DNA from: Branchinecta lynchi
Taxonomy: Eukaryota; Arthropoda; Branchiopoda; Anostraca; Branchinectidae
Direction: 5' to 3'
Length of the DNA stretch: 64,000 nucleotides
NCBI GenBank assembly: GCA_023053575.1
Contig: JAKZAP010000005.1
Location: 1,178,001-1,242,000, forward strand
A model generated the notes under the pieces. That model made no database searches, was not told the DNA's origin, and was given only the letters and a program-made list of their open reading frames with translations. Of this stretch, positions 1 through 12,700 are shown piece by piece. Position 1 is the first letter of the stretch, and every line of letters starts with the position of its first letter. The position numbers and the translations under genes were made by a program.

Positions 1-390
1 GTTTTCCAAGATTTCCGGTTTCCCCCTCTAACTCCCCCCAGTGTCACCGGATCCGGTCTGGATTTAAAATGGAGGGTCTGAGACACGAATTCCTTCCATG
101 TATTAAGTTTCATTAAGATCCGATCACCCGTTCGTAAGCTAAAAATATCTCATTTTTCCTATTTTTTCCGGATTCCCCCTCCCTCCACTCCCCTCCAGAT
201 GGTCGGATCGAGGAAGCGACAATTTCTAATTTAATCTGGTGCAGTTCCTGATATGCTTGCCAAGTTTCATCGTCCTAGCTTATCTGGAAGTGCCCGAACT
301 AGCAAAACCGGGACCGACAGACCGACAGACCGACTGACGGACAGAAATAACAATCGCTATATGGCACTTGAGTAAGCTCAAGTGCCATAA
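1..390 (-). mobile_element. Family B element, right part with terminal hairpin
   Basis: It contains 'fits Gccaagtttcatcgtcctagc'-type text shared with the copies at 34.1-34.7 and 35.2-36.8 kb, a run of gaccgacag repeats, and the terminal hairpin at 361-389 (ATGGCACTTGAG...CTCAAGTGCCAT). The element continues off the left edge. Confidence 0.75.
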
Positions 391-670
391 AAAACTATAA
401 GAATGTTTCGTGCTCCAGTAGCATATCTCAGTAGCGTGTGGTCCCAACAAATAAAAATCAGCCCACAGTCCTGCTCCATGTAAAATCCCCCCCCCCCCCC
501 CCCTCCCCACTACCTGGAGTTGCATTGATAGATGTCTCGACTTTGTGAGTAAAATAATTTTCTTTACGAAGCTGCTGTATTACAGTTTTGTTTCTGGGTT
601 TAAGTCCATCAGTTTTCTAAATTATAAGGAACTTAATACTCCTTCAGCCCAAATGACTGCAAATCATGTT

Positions 671-1145
671 TGACATTGCTAAACGGATACGTCAGCTACA
701 TTTTATTAGTGTATGATCTCGTAAAACACAACGAAAGATTCTGGCTTTGAATGACTGATTTTATGGACTTCTTCGTAAAAATTGCTTCGAGTTTAAGCTG
801 GTGCTTCGATATCATTTTGGATATGTCTACTTTTTTTGCTGCTCGACTGGATCGTTGAGAGGGAAGAGGTTATGCCGCATTTTGATTTTGGTCGCATTTT
901 GATTTTGGTATCAATCAATCAATCAAATGTATTCCAATCACCAATCAAGCTAGAAGCGGAAAAAAATACTAAATGTTAGTATTTTATATATTTTATATAG
1001 TATTTTATATATTTTATATATCAATACTAAATATCACCAGTCTCTTTTCTCTAGCTAAGGTGGGTAATTGTCTGGGCTAATCTACAGGGGCTGAAATATA
1101 GCTGTAATAAAATGTAGCTGACGTATCCGTTTTGCACTGTCAAAA
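671..1145. mobile_element. Family D element
   Basis: The left end reads GCTAAACGGATACGTCAGCT and the right end is its inverse (AGCTGACGTATCCGTTTTGC). The interior differs from other D copies. Confidence 0.6.
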
Positions 1146-1205
1146 ATTATCATGAACTCTAGTTTATTTGCATGCATAAAGAAAGCAGCTGGGGCTATAT
1201 ACACC

Positions 1206-1892
1206 TTTTTGGGATCCCAAAACGTAAGTGGAGGGATACCTATGACATCGCAAAAGTTGTCCGTCTGTCCGTCCGTCCGTCTGTAAGCACGATAACTCTC
1301 GAAGGGAATGAGATATTTTGATGAAACTTGGTGTGAGGGTTCGTTGGGTGGTCGGACCAGTCAAGTTCGGAGATGGGCTTTGTAGCTCTACATTTAGGGG
1401 TGGGGGAGGGGATTCAAATTAAGGGACAAACAAAATATTTTGAAACAGCTAATGTGATAGTCGATTATGGGGTAAGAAGACATGCTGAACACGATGGTGA
1501 AAACCATTTTGTCATCGGACAAGTAATTCGCCCGGAATCCGGCCAAAACCGGAAAGTTTGTTGAAAGTAAAAGTTTTATTTGAAGTTGATTAGATGTTCG
1601 ATTTAGGGGTAGGAAGACATGCTGAAGACGATGGTGAAAATTATTTTCTCGACGGACAAGTATTTCGCCCGGAATCCAGCCCAAACCGGAAAGTTTGTTG
1701 AAAGTAAAAGTTTTATTTGAAATTGCTGAAGACTAGTGATTAGCTATTTGGCCTTAATCTGTTTCTGAATTTTAATTGTAAAAATGTTCAAGGAGTCTGG
1801 CGAAGACTGGATCTGGCTAAGACAAGACCCAGTTGTCTGGATCAGATATTGAATTTTTGGGATCCCATCGAAACCTTTGGTCTTGTTTGTCT
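1206..1892 (+). mobile_element. Family C element with GGATCC ends
   Basis: The left end is TTTTTGGGATCCCAAAACG and the right end TTTTTGGGATCCCATCG. After a gtccgtccgtctgt run there are partial copies of a subrepeat containing GCCCGGAATCCGGCCAAAAC. No coding sequence is seen. Confidence 0.7.
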
Positions 1893-2465
1893 GGTCCTCA
1901 CTAATGTCAGTAGCCTACGTCGGTAAGCCAACCCCGATTTCTGAAAACTGAGCAAGAAAGCTGGCAGAAACTTTCAAAAACGTCTAATCTCACATACTTT
2001 GTAATGAGAGTCAGGCCAAGAAAATTCCTTTTTTCCGTTCGTACTTTAGGCCTGTCATTCCACCCAAACTGGGGTGGGGTGGGGGGGCGGAATCAATTTC
2101 TGGGTTTGAATGCACAACACACTTGAGGTTATGACGATAGTGTTATGATTGTTTCCTGAAGTCTGCCATTCCAGTGGTAGGAGGCGGAGGGGAGTTCCCG
2201 TAAATTATGTGACATGCATAACTCTAAAACGAGTTATGTGATTCTGAGGAAGCTTTAAACACCTTAATGTGCACATCTTAACGACAAAGTGCAAAAAATA
2301 CTTTTGACAATAAGAACCATTTTCATGATCCACCATGATCGTTTTATCCTCAAAATGAATTCGCAGCCACGTTAAAGTATGTATTGACATCTGATAGTTT
2401 GTATATGTAATTCCTTGAACCGAGAAAGTAAAATAATTATATCGAATAGATATTCTAAATAGTTG

Positions 2466-2560
2466 CCAGTGCAAAACGAATACGTCATCTGAATTTATTT
2501 AGAGCTGTATTTCCTTGGCACGAATCCTCTTCAGGCTCATGTCACATGATTTACAGGAAC
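2466..2560. mobile_element. Family D fragment
   Basis: It is a single end, GTGCAAAACGAATACGTCAT, followed by the CTTGGCA...CCTCTTCAGGCTC body shared with other D copies. Confidence 0.5.
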
Positions 2561-2816
2561 TCCCCTCCCCTCCTATCACCGGAATTCATCTTGGGCTGAA
2601 GGAATATTTATATTTCTAAAACTTGGTGTTCGCACAGTAGTTACGAATAACTGCATAGGGTCGAGAGTTGCATATATGCAATACAGCTGCAATTCGTTTG
2701 AGACCGTCCTTAGGTGACAAAGTTATTCTTTACTTTGTCACAAATGAAGAATCAGGACTGTACCGAAACAAAATGTTTAATTTTTTGAAGGTCAGAAGAA
2801 AAGGAGCTTTTTTTCT

Positions 2817-2927
2817 GATCTCGTGGGTCTAGCTCTCGACTACCTGGCTGTAGAGGCAACCGCTGTGCCCAGCGAATCGGCATTTTCAGTCGGTGGGTAT
2901 TTGGCCGTAAGCAACGCGCTCGCATAG
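2817..2927 (+). pseudogene. hAT transposase relic (C-terminal dimerisation motif)
   Basis: An open stretch reads LALDYLAVEATAVPSESAFS then VGG, which fits the known hAT pattern L..YL...AT.VPSER.FS..G. Nothing else of a transposase is nearby, so this is a short fossil. Confidence 0.65.
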
Positions 2928-2950
2928 TGTCAAAGACGCTCGAGAGAATA

Positions 2951-3243
2951 GTTGCGTTTTTGATCGAAGTTTTGTTCGCCGTTCGCTTAGCCGGTTGCTT
3001 AATTTCCGTTTCTGAACGCCGTCGAAGTTCACCGTTTGCTTAATTAATGTTTTTACGACTCCGGCGATCCTTGCCAGGTTGACGTTTCTTCGACGATTCA
3101 AGCAAACTTCGGACTTGCTAGCGCACGAAGTTCGACGGTCAGAGTTTGAAGGACGAAGGAACTGTGACCGGCGACCAAAAACGGTATTTAAGCAGAGACC
3201 TTTGAGGTTGAAGGTAACTTCAAACTTCGATCAAAAACGCAAC
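2951..3243. mobile_element. Family F MITE with TA target duplication
   Basis: The terminal inverted repeats begin GTTGCGTTTTTGATCGAAGT and match perfectly for about 21 bp. TA flanks both ends (2949-2950, 3244-3245), as for Tc1/mariner-type elements. Related sequence is at 19738-19908 and 37482-38002. Confidence 0.75.
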
Positions 3244-3923
3244 TAATAATGTTCTTAGCTGACAAGTTTTAGACCCATTATCAGTATCATCTTTTATTTT
3301 TCGTGTATTTGATTGACTAGTAACAACAGTGATTACAGGTTTGTTTCCTTCCGCGAAGTTGAGCCAGAGGATTGACAGCCTGACGAGGACCCTTGCCAGG
3401 AAGGGCCGAAACATCACTGACAAAGAATCGTAGCTGACAACCTCGTAACAACCTCGCTTAGAACTGAGACGGGGCACTTTATTCGTTCGAAACACACATG
3501 CAACTTAGATTGTTGTAGGTATTGAGGGAAAAACAGAAAACAGCTGTATAAACAGTAAAAATAGAACAGGGCAACTGTTTTCTCCGACACATGTTTCTGT
3601 TCTGTCCTTAAAATGCCCTGTTTTCTGTTCTTCTGTTTTTCGAAGAAAAAAAAAAACAGAACAGTGCGCATGCTTATTTTAAACGACTTTTTACGCCAGC
3701 AGGCCTAAATTGTGTTTTGGATTCCTTTTCTATTGCTTGGCTTTCCTCACTTTTTAGCGACGGCGCGCAGTTTTCAAATACTTTACGTTGAACTTCCGCT
3801 TCGGAAAACGAGAACTCTGGACAGGGTGGAAACGCGCTAACGACAAAATCGCTAATTTCACCGAGCGAGTGCTGGTATTTTCGAAAACGAAAAAACTCTG
3901 AACCATTTTATCGTTAAAACATA

Positions 3924-6900
3924 ATGTCTGGTAAGAGTTGTGCTTAAAAGCTTCCAGGAAAATAGGTGTATTTTGTTTTAGACCCTTCAGCCGCTTTCAA
4001 ATTAACACGTCGTTGCGATACGCTGCGTATGCGTTTATCTTGCGCTGCTTGGTTGCGTAGCGTATCTTTCACACCTGCGTGACAAGCTTTCATGCTGGAT
4101 GTGTATTTACGTTTTTCTTCTCGATTTCTTATGCTGAATTCTCGTTTCTTTCATCATTACTAAGTTTTTCTTCACGTTAGTAGGTTTTCTCCAGTTTGTC
4201 TTCAAAGTTCCCGTTTTTTCACTCAAGAATCTGATACGTATGCGTCGACGCAATGCAAGAATAGAACATGGTCCTATTCTTGCGTTGCGTTTTATTTGCT
4301 CAGTGTGAAAGCCTCAACGCGCCAGTGTGAAAGCGGGTTTAGTCTCCTAACTTTACGCGGAAGAGCCTTTACCGCGCGCTATCGCCAATTCTCACGGCAC
4401 AGTCAAAACAAACATCGGCACAAAATAAGTCTCGACATGTAAATTCATTACGCCTTCACGAACTTTGTGCGACATTCGAGAAGAATAAAACCCCGCCCAG
4501 ATTTACCGAAGAAGGCTGAGGCCCGAGACTCTGTTTACCACTTAGGGTTTTGACGCATGTTACATTGCCGTTTCGTTGGTTTAGCTGTTGGTCAGCTGTG
4601 CCAAAAGTCAGATAATTTTACTACTTGTACCTGAACAAATGGTGTGAGTTATTTTATTTATTTATTTTTATAACCCGCTGAAAAGACAGAATAGCGGAGT
4701 ACAAACAATGAAAAAGAACATAAAACACTAAAATACACTAAAATTCACTCTAGAAGAAGGGACAAGCCGTGATGTGCGGGGAAGCTGAGATAGGACGTTG
4801 GGGACAACTTTTTACTTATGGCAGAAAATTTCAGCGATATATCCGGAAGCTTGTAACGCGAAATCAGATGTCTGTTTTTATACCAGGGGGGTAGGAAACG
4901 GAGGAATTTTGCATATCGGTAATAACAAGAACGGAGGGAATGAAGATCTTTTTTCCTTAAAACTGAAATACATGAAAGACTTCACTTCGCACTTACCTAG
5001 ATGAACACGAGCTTTGAACAAATCTTCTACAGTGAAAGAGCTTCTAACTCCAAAGTAGTCATGATACTTCAAGGGGTCGATCATAGGCCCTAAAAGTTCA
5101 ATCTATCAGTATTCTTCTCCGAGTACTATAACTTGCCCTACAGTGATCTTCGGTTTCAGAAGTTCTTGAAGCTCCAAGTGCCTCTGAACCATGGCACAGG
5201 GTCTGCATCCGAACTGGGGGTGTTGTAAGCAGCTTGCAAGCGATATTATCTGTTGAGTTTGGCAAACAAACGCAGGTCATTGAGACAACTCTGAAATGGT
5301 ATCCACTTCACTATTTTATTTCGCTCTGGTGTCGCAGATGTTCTATGGAAGAAGGAGCTGCAGAAGATGAGAAGATGCTATTTTAAGTACGCGAAGCACC
5401 TGCTTTATTTGCCAAAGTCATACCACAGCCACGTGCTAACGGAGTGTTTCAAAGTTAAAGATGTAAGCGTCACACTTTCGGAAATTTAGTCGGCTCTACT
5501 AAAAATCATGGACAACAGGCCCAGCCAGGGCATGACTTTTCACACACATTCTTTTCTGGCCGACGAATGAAAATTGTATTTCGTAATTGTTGTGTTTTAT
5601 TTAACTCTTTTATTTTATTTTACATACTCCGCTTTTCAAATGGCGGGTCAGAAATAAATTAGTTTACTTACTTACTTACTTACTACATTTGAAACTTAAA
5701 ACTCAAAATTATTTGAAAAGTTATTTCGAACATGTCCGGCATAAGAAAAACTATGAAGGGCGTTTTTTCACGGCATATTTGTATCCCACACATTACTCGG
5801 CGTTTGTTACCGAAACAAAAACGCTTGGCGTGTACTGTTCGCCACACACTCAACTCACAAGGTGAACTCGCGGGAACACCGTTTTGTATATGTTTTTTTG
5901 CGGTAATTTCAAATGCTTGAAGATATAAACAAAATCTCAATAAATAAGAAAGTAAGTAATTTATTTGTGACCGGCCATTTCGAAAGACGGTGTATAAAAC
6001 ATGAGCTTACGCCCTTCCCAATATTTCCTAGTAGGAAACGCAGTGTTATGTTTACACGCTTGGCAAAGTAGCTAATTTTATTATGTGGGATTCAATTTGC
6101 CACAAATCTGAATTCGCGCTAGACTGGAGCAACAAAATCAAAAAGAGCTGTTTGGCAAATTCGAGCCACAGTGGGAGAAAGAAAAAACTTATTGGTTGAA
6201 GAACAACCCTTATGTGCCACACAAACGACCGCGGAAACATTTTTCAAGCCACAACCGAACCACAGACTCACTGCGGGATCAAGACAAACCCAATCCTGCA
6301 AAAACCCCAAACAAAAGACAACATAGGCTATGAATATTCTAAAAGTGGTTTTAACTTTGGTAAGTAGTGAAGTTTACCTTTTTCTTTCATCTCCACATCA
6401 GACACCAAAGATGTTGCAACTTTACTCTGCTGCCTGAAGGCTTGACTTTTGAAGAAAGTCCTAGAAATTGTTTTGATCCCTGTAATAAAGAACACACAAT
6501 TTTAACTAGCACATAGTTTACCTTCATACAGGAAAGATCTGAGTCACTTCCCATTGAAAAAATACAGCTGGCATATGGGAACATTGTAGCCTACCAAGAT
6601 CGGCTTCAGGTAGCCCCACTCACAATCTAGTGTATCTAGTGTAAACTTGTAAACATAAACATGACAGTGTATCTAGTGTAAACATTAGTAACTGTGAAGT
6701 ACATTGGGACCCAAAGGCAAGTGCAGTTTATTTTGGCCACAGCCTGAACCATGTCTAGGACCCACATCATGCTACCTACCCCCTTCTATCGCATACACAA
6801 ATACAACTGCAATGAAAACCATCAAGCAATTATTTTTATTTCTAAGATCTGAATGGTTGCTTTTGTCCTCCCGACAAGAGCAACCGATCACTTAACAGGT

Positions 6901-7473
6901 ATTATTGGGCTAGACCTAAGCCTAGGCCCAGGCTAGACAGTAGTCAAGAGTTTTTAAAACAACTGGATATCTAATTAGCAAGGGATTTCCTAATACCTGA
7001 CACTAATAGGCCTACCCTGACCAAAGGATATGCCTATAACATAATCATATTCTGCTCTCTCTTTCAGACTGCTTCAATTGTTCAAGATGTTGAAGCTAGG
7101 TACTGTTTGTAGGCTACAGCAGAGGTATTCTTACCTCAACCGTTCTTTATAGTTTGACTGAAAAGCTACCTTATTTTCATATCTTAAAACTGAATACACT
7201 GAATTAAGGGCGATCTCTTGGACTCGCATTCCGAAAAGCAAAGCGAGAATCCACCGAGCGCAAGAACAAACGGAAATTCCTTGCACCTCAGTTGCATATT
7301 TACAGCTTGTTGCTGACTTCCCAAAATCACTTTCTACCCTCGAAGTGGATTCACTTTCCAAATCACTGGCGGAAACTAGCCGAGTGCGGGAACAGCTCTG
7401 GAAAGCGAAACGAATTTCGGCCAAAATGCAAAAACAGCCACCGCATAAACTTCAAATCACTGGCGGAAACTAG
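3924..7473 (+). CDS. Unidentified spliced gene (tentative)
   Basis: Proposed exons (+): 3924-3930 (ATGTCTG|GTAAGA), 5338-5462 (after ctctggtgtcgcag, before GTAAGC), 7068 to about 7104 (after ctctctttcag), and 7292 onward (after ccttgcacctcag). The first join gives an open phase: MSDVLWKKELQKMRRC, then FKYAKHLLYLPKSY and LTECFKVKD. The last part reads LQLVADFPKSLSTLEVDS and SLAETS, then meets TAG at 7471 inside a 94-bp tandem duplication. The donor of exon 3 is uncertain. The residue pattern looks like real small helical protein, but I do not recognise the family. Its exons interleave with MRPS2 exons on the other strand. The gene may end here, be frameshifted, or not exist. Confidence 0.33.
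3987..4343 (-). mobile_element. TIR element, GCCGCTTTCACA family
   Basis: Its ends AGCCGCTTTCAAATTAACAC and CCAGTGTGAAAGCGGG are inverted repeats, and the interior shares ATTCTTGCGTTGCGT with the copy at 28244-28985. Confidence 0.65.
4645..4690 (-). mobile_element. LINE 3' tail fragment
   Basis: On the - strand it reads ctccgctattctgtcttttcagcgggttataaa with a (TAAA)n tail, the same tail type as at 5590-5688 and 5945-5995. Confidence 0.4.
4997..6479 (-). CDS. MRPS2: Mitochondrial ribosomal protein uS2m (MRPS2), partial: two internal exons
   Basis: Exons (-): 6479-6378 and 5089-4997, with strong splice sites (tttattacag; GTAAAC; GTAAGT) and matching phase 1. The second encodes PLKYHDYFGV, then FTVEDLFKARVHLG. 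That is the conserved start of mitochondrial uS2 (known family pattern: PLK..D[FY]F.V..LF.V..LFDARVH.GHK), a small-subunit mitoribosome protein. The first encodes a Ser/Arg/Lys-rich, acid-poor stretch (ISRTFFKSQAFRQQSK), fitting a mitochondrial presequence. The next exon should begin GHK; it was not found and must lie beyond position 1. The first exon, with the ATG, is unresolved. A strong donor at about 7135 (TTGAG|GTAAGA) could end a 5' exon but its frame does not fit coding sequence. Confidence 0.75.
5590..5688 (+). mobile_element. LINE 3' tail fragment with (TTAC)n
   Basis: It has a T-rich 3' UTR, then tactccgcttttcaaatggc, and ends in a (CTTA) microsatellite, typical of the other LINE tails in this window. 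A related tail in inverse orientation lies at 5945-5995. Confidence 0.45.
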
Positions 7474-7546
7474 CGGAGTGCGGGAACAGCTTCGGAAGCG
7501 AAATGAGTTTCGGCCAAAATGCAAAAACCAGCCACCGCATAAGCTT
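7360..7546 (+). repeat. 94-bp tandem duplication
   Basis: Two adjacent copies start at 7360 and 7454 with AAATCACTGGCGGAAACTAG and differ by a few substitutions and single-base indels. Because 94 is not a multiple of 3, the duplication shifts any reading frame across it. Confidence 0.8.
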
Positions 7547-8089
7547 GTGGAGCTTTCTGGATTGCCCTTTAATTGGGCTCTGCTAAGGAATTATCTTTTC
7601 GTCTTGGGCTCTGGTAGTGACATTCCGAATATGCACTGCTGGTCCGACAAGGCAAATTTATTCCAGCCCCAGAGAATTTGAATGTCAACATAATCGTATG
7701 GTTCAATAGCTAACGTAGGGAAGCTAAGGAAATGTTCAATTCCATATTGTAAGGTCTCTTCTGAAGACTGCTGTTGTGTGTGACAAAAAAAAAATCAGCA
7801 ACTGTTTACAATAGTAATTGCTAAATATGTCAACTATTTTTTATACTTTTAAATATTACAAAATCACACAGAGGTAAAAAAAATCTTAAAGAAAAATTTC
7901 ATCTGATGTAAATCAATTACATAAATAGCACAGCAATAACGTAAGGCATTTTCATTGGGTCTTCAACTGTTTATCTTAGCGACTAAGTGGTGGTTTACTA
8001 GACTGTCCTATCTCAGCCTTTTCAGTCGTATTTTAATCAAATGCAACAGAGAAATAACGAACTTGATATCAGCTAACAGCCAACTGAAG

Positions 8090-8267
8090 TGATGCTGTCC
8101 CGTTTCAGATTACTTCCCATATAAACACTTTGTTGCAACTGGTCTCGAAAAAGGCTTAAAAGAGTCGAACTGTGGGTTATTTGTTGAAAGCACAGCCTAG
8201 TTTTAAATTATTCAACTATTTTAAAATACTGTAAGTTAAGTAGAAAATACTGTGAGGGGTCCTTTAA
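8090..8267 (-). mobile_element. Family H fragment
   Basis: It ends GGGTCCT|TTAA and shares GTGGGTTATTTGTTGAAAGC with the 29.4-29.7 kb copy; the other end is decayed. Confidence 0.5.
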
Positions 8268-8279
8268 GGATTGTAAGAA

Positions 8280-9600
8280 GGCAAAACTAAAAATGAAATA
8301 TGTTTTTTCAGCAAGTACTGTTCTGTAAAAGTCCACCGGAAAGATGTCCACCAAAAAGCTGTTTCTTCATTCAAGCCAGGAATCTGACAAAGATTACGGG
8401 CAAAGATTCAACTAACCAATAATAAAATGTTTCAATAGCATTTATATCATCGGTACTGACAGCTGCTGCTCTTATACAGCTAGATATTAGCTAGACTTTA
8501 AAATTGAGACTGCAAACGAGATATGCACTATTCAACCAAAGTAAAAGATAGCAGTTTAAATAATCTTTGTAGCCGACTAACTGTGTCGGCTATGTTTCTA
8601 TGGGGGCAAGTATTGCCAACTAACTGGCTACAAAGATTGTTTCTACAGGACACACTCAGAGTAGCTAACTAACTGGCTGCAATGTTTGGTAGTATAAAAT
8701 GAAAAGCTACATACATTTCTTATTTATATAAACTGATCAATTTTAAAATAGCTGAATGGTGATGTCTGGAAATGTTGCATAAGAATAATGCCTCTCTTCT
8801 GTAACTTAGAATAGAAGAAACAATCTTAACCATCGACAGGTCTTATTGGTAGTTTTTTCTCTGGTTCCCATTCCATGTTCTGTGTTCACAGTTGTCTGGT
8901 TTGGATAAGAAACAGTATTTTTTGCTTACACCACTATGTGTTTCGTGTTTAGTGGCTGTTCTGACGAAATGCAAATTAGGTTCCTGGGCACGTGGAAATC
9001 TGTTAAACTGCAAATTAAATTCCAAGACGAGCATACTTTAGGGTCAATCTTTCCTCTGAACTTCTGCAATTCTTTGTTCTATCTGCAAATCTCTCTGCAA
9101 TTTTCTATCTGAACAGTGATAAAACATGCAAGGAGAGCATGTTCCGTGTTTTGCATAACAGACAGCAGAACACAAAATAGCGTACAAAAACGAGAAAATG
9201 AGAAACAGAGTGTTCCGTTGTTCTGGGTTTTGACAAAACGTAAAAAATATAAAACAGAGAGAAAACAGCTAACAGAACAGGGACAAAAAACGCAACTGAC
9301 GTGGCATGATTTATCTTAACGAAACCCTAGAAATAAAGACAGCAAAGCAAAAGCAGACCTTTCATGTTGGCGAAAACTACCAAATCTTCAAACAACAAGA
9401 GTTCCGACTTCCGAAAGCTGCGCGCGTCAACTTCCTCTCGTTACGGAATCTCTACGAAACTGTTTGGTCTACGAAATATACGAAATTAAACGACCACGGA
9501 CAATGCAAACTATTTTTGGAATGAAAGAACCGGAGAAACAGAGAGCATTTGGTTCGACAGTATGCTTGTAACTACATGTTAGAACTAACCTTGACCTGTA
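8280..9600. other. Region upstream of SMYD4, no gene seen
   Basis: The sequence is AT-rich with a few loose duplications (CTAACTGGCTACAAAGATTG-like around 8570-8690). It must hold the SMYD4 promoter, but no clear core element was recognised. Confidence 0.4.
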
Positions 9601-9604
9601 AACA

Positions 9605-9747
9605 ATGGATTCTTACAGGAAGACTTGTAACATGGCAACCTTGCAGTCTCGACCGGAAGGATTCTTTAAAACATATGCTGAAGCAGTACTCGATACTCAG
9701 CCGCTAGTTCTGGATACTTTCAGTAAAATGAAGTCGGACAAAGAAAG
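9605..9747 (+). CDS. SMYD4: SMYD4 exon 1 (start exon)
   Basis: The ATG context is acaATGG. A second in-frame ATG with an equally good context follows nine codons later. The exon ends at AG|GTAAAG in phase 2. It encodes the acidic/helical N-terminus ending KSDKE plus the split Arg. Confidence 0.88.
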
Positions 9748-12700
9748 GTAAAGTCATGACGAATTCCTTCTAATTGATTGCTGGAAAATGTTTGTGTTCG
9801 TCGTCTTGGCATGTCATCATGGATTTCCACTTTACAATGGTCTCTTTGCAGATTTTTGTGCTGCTGGTCAATACCAGCATCTCACTGTGTACTGTCGATA
9901 CAAGCAGCTTTCAAATCAAAGGACCCAATTTCGGCAGCAACTAAGAGGAACGAAGCTTTGACTCTACTTGAGAAAAATCAAGAAGCGGCATTGGCTCTTC
10001 TAAATCAATCTGTGATCAGGGGTAAGATCTCTTTCCGTGCTTTACTTTTTTTGAATTTGCGGACTACTTACCAATGCCTATACTTGTTCCCACATTCCAC
10101 CCAGAAAATTATTTACGGTATTCGATGTTGATCTTTTCTAGATTTCTCTGGCACTCCGCAATACTTCTTCACACTGCAATGTCGTGCGAAAGTTCTAATG
10201 GATATGGGAAGACCCGATTTGGCATTAGTGGATGCCCAAGCTGCTGTAAAAGGTAAGCCTCTAAACTGGCATTTAGATTTAATTTTCTTTATCTTATCGC
10301 TTGTGGTTATTAGACATTCCCGCACCGACGCTCGAAGGAGCTTTTCAGTCAGCGGAACCGTTCACTCACACAACCAAAGATCTTAGAGGACATCTCGCAC
10401 TATTTACTGTTTATATTCCAATATTAAAAAACTATTTGAATAATGTAAAATTAGGCTCTGTTTTAACAAATTATCCACGGATTTGGCAGCTTTCAGCCTT
10501 TTCCAAGGTCCATTAACTTCTAGCAAATCTCGGCAAAATACAGATAACCGGTTTTACGCATCAGTAGCATGATACGCGAACACTCCTCGGGAGCGTAATA
10601 TGCATGGAAAACAGTGAAACTTGTCAAGTGCAATGATTAGAGAAGTATCGTTAGCGGACTTGGAATTTAACATATTCAACTGGGGTTTCCTGGCTTTAGA
10701 ATTAATGAATTTGGCATTATCGATACGTCGGGTAAATACGGGAGGAAGACAGAAAACACCACTGAAATCGCCTCATTGAAAATCGAGCGAAGTGCTAGAT
10801 GACGTTAACTGAATGCTCACCTAAACCATATTTTCCCGGATTAAAGCCAGTCATTCGTGTGGGGGTGGGGTGAGGAAGCGGGAATACCTAAACTTGTGAG
10901 TTGTGACCCGATTTGAAGGAGGCGACATTCTGTTTATCTGTCCAAACTGCATCCTGACACGGGGGGCGAGGGGGGGGGGGAGGGGGCGATATTCTGTTTA
11001 GATGTCCGAACTGCATCCGGGCATGAGGTGCGAGGGGGGAACATGTGCTGGAATTTGCGTTGCAATGGAATATAGGGATTCCATCTTTGGAACCTGAACT
11101 GAAAAGGAATATAGGGATTGGGATGGAACTTTTAAGGTACATAGGTCATGGGTCCCACATGTGTGATTTGAAGTCCGGACCGAATCCGACCTCGGCGTGG
11201 AAAGTTGGAAGGGCCGTATTAAGTTTCCTAGAAATACTTCGGTGAATGATAAAAGCGATCCCCAGATGCGACATTTAATTTTCCGAATCCCATCAGACTC
11301 TGTTGGGGGGGGAGGGGCTGGAGGCATTAGGGGGGTGGGGGTGGAGGCATCACGCAGCGCCGCGAAGGGGGGGGGGACGCAGCACCCACCTACATTTTGG
11401 GCATTCGGTCAAATTTTCGCTGAAGGCGAAAAATTGGGTCAAAACGGGCATCGCGTCGAAGCCGTGATACCCTTTAAAATCGTGTGTCCCAGCATTTCGA
11501 ACTTGGGTGATTTAACATTGGTTCCCTTTTCTTTATCGAATTTGCTAATTCACCGAACTTTAGTTCACTCCGCATCGATGTCACCGCATTCGGTCTGTCC
11601 CTTCTTAAATTCGGTGATTGAACCTGTTTATTTGTTCACCGGACTTTTCTCAAGTCTGTATCTGTTCTATTGAATTCGGTCAGTCCATTTCATAATTCGG
11701 TCATTCATCAGATTCATCTGGTTCTGATTCGTGACCGAATTCGATAATTCATCCAACTTTCGTTCAGTCCGCACCGATTTCGCCGTATTCGGTCCTTCCT
11801 TGAGTAAATTCGGTGACTTAACCTGTTTATTTGGTCTCAATCTTTACCGAATTCGATAATTCGGTCAGGCCATTTCATAAGTAGATTCGCTGATTTGATT
11901 TTGTCCTGATTCGTTACCGAATACGGTCATACGCCGGATTTTCCTTAGTCAGTTTCTATTTCTAGACTTGTCGAATTCGGTTGTTTTATGTGGTTCTAAC
12001 AAGAGTTTTATTTTCGATATTCTACGAATTCATTATTTGCTTCAACCCAGTTACTGAGTTGGGTAATTTAACTGGCATTTATTTAGCTCTCGGTCTTTAC
12101 CATTTACGGTGGCTTCAACTGGTTGCTGTTCATGTTTTTATGGCACTTGCCCTTCGGCCAAGTGCCATATAGCGATCGCAATTTCTGTCCGTCCGTCGGT
12201 CTGTCGGTCTGTCGGTCTGTCCAGGTTTTGCTAGTTCGGGCACTTCCACATAAGCTAGGACGATAAAACTTGGCAGGCGTATCAGGGACCCCAAATGACT
12301 AAGTTGGAAATAGTCACTTCCCCGATCCGAGCACCGTGGGGGGAGTGGAGGGAGGGGGAATCCGGAATCTTGAGGTATTTTTAACTTTTGAACGGGTGAT
12401 CGGATCTCGATGAAACTTGATATTTGGAACGACCTCATGCCTCAGACGACCCACTTCAAATCCGGACCGGATCCGGTGACTTTTGGGGGGAGCTGGAGGG
12501 GGCAACCGGAAATCTTGGGAAACGCTATGAGCGGAGGGATCGAGATGAAACTTGGTGGGAAGACACCTAGCAAACACTAGATACATCATTGACATAACCG
12601 AGCCGATTCGGTGGGGGGAGTGGAGGGAGGGGGAATCCGGAATCTTGAGCTATTTATAACTTTTGAACGGGTGATCGGATCTCGATGGAACTTGATATTT

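Noticed and set aside
7375..7545. A - strand MRWLFLHFGRNSFRF peptide resembling a mitochondrial presequence that might start MRPS2
   Set aside because: It is repeated by the 94-bp duplication, hits a stop, and no donor gives the phase required by the 6479-6378 exon.
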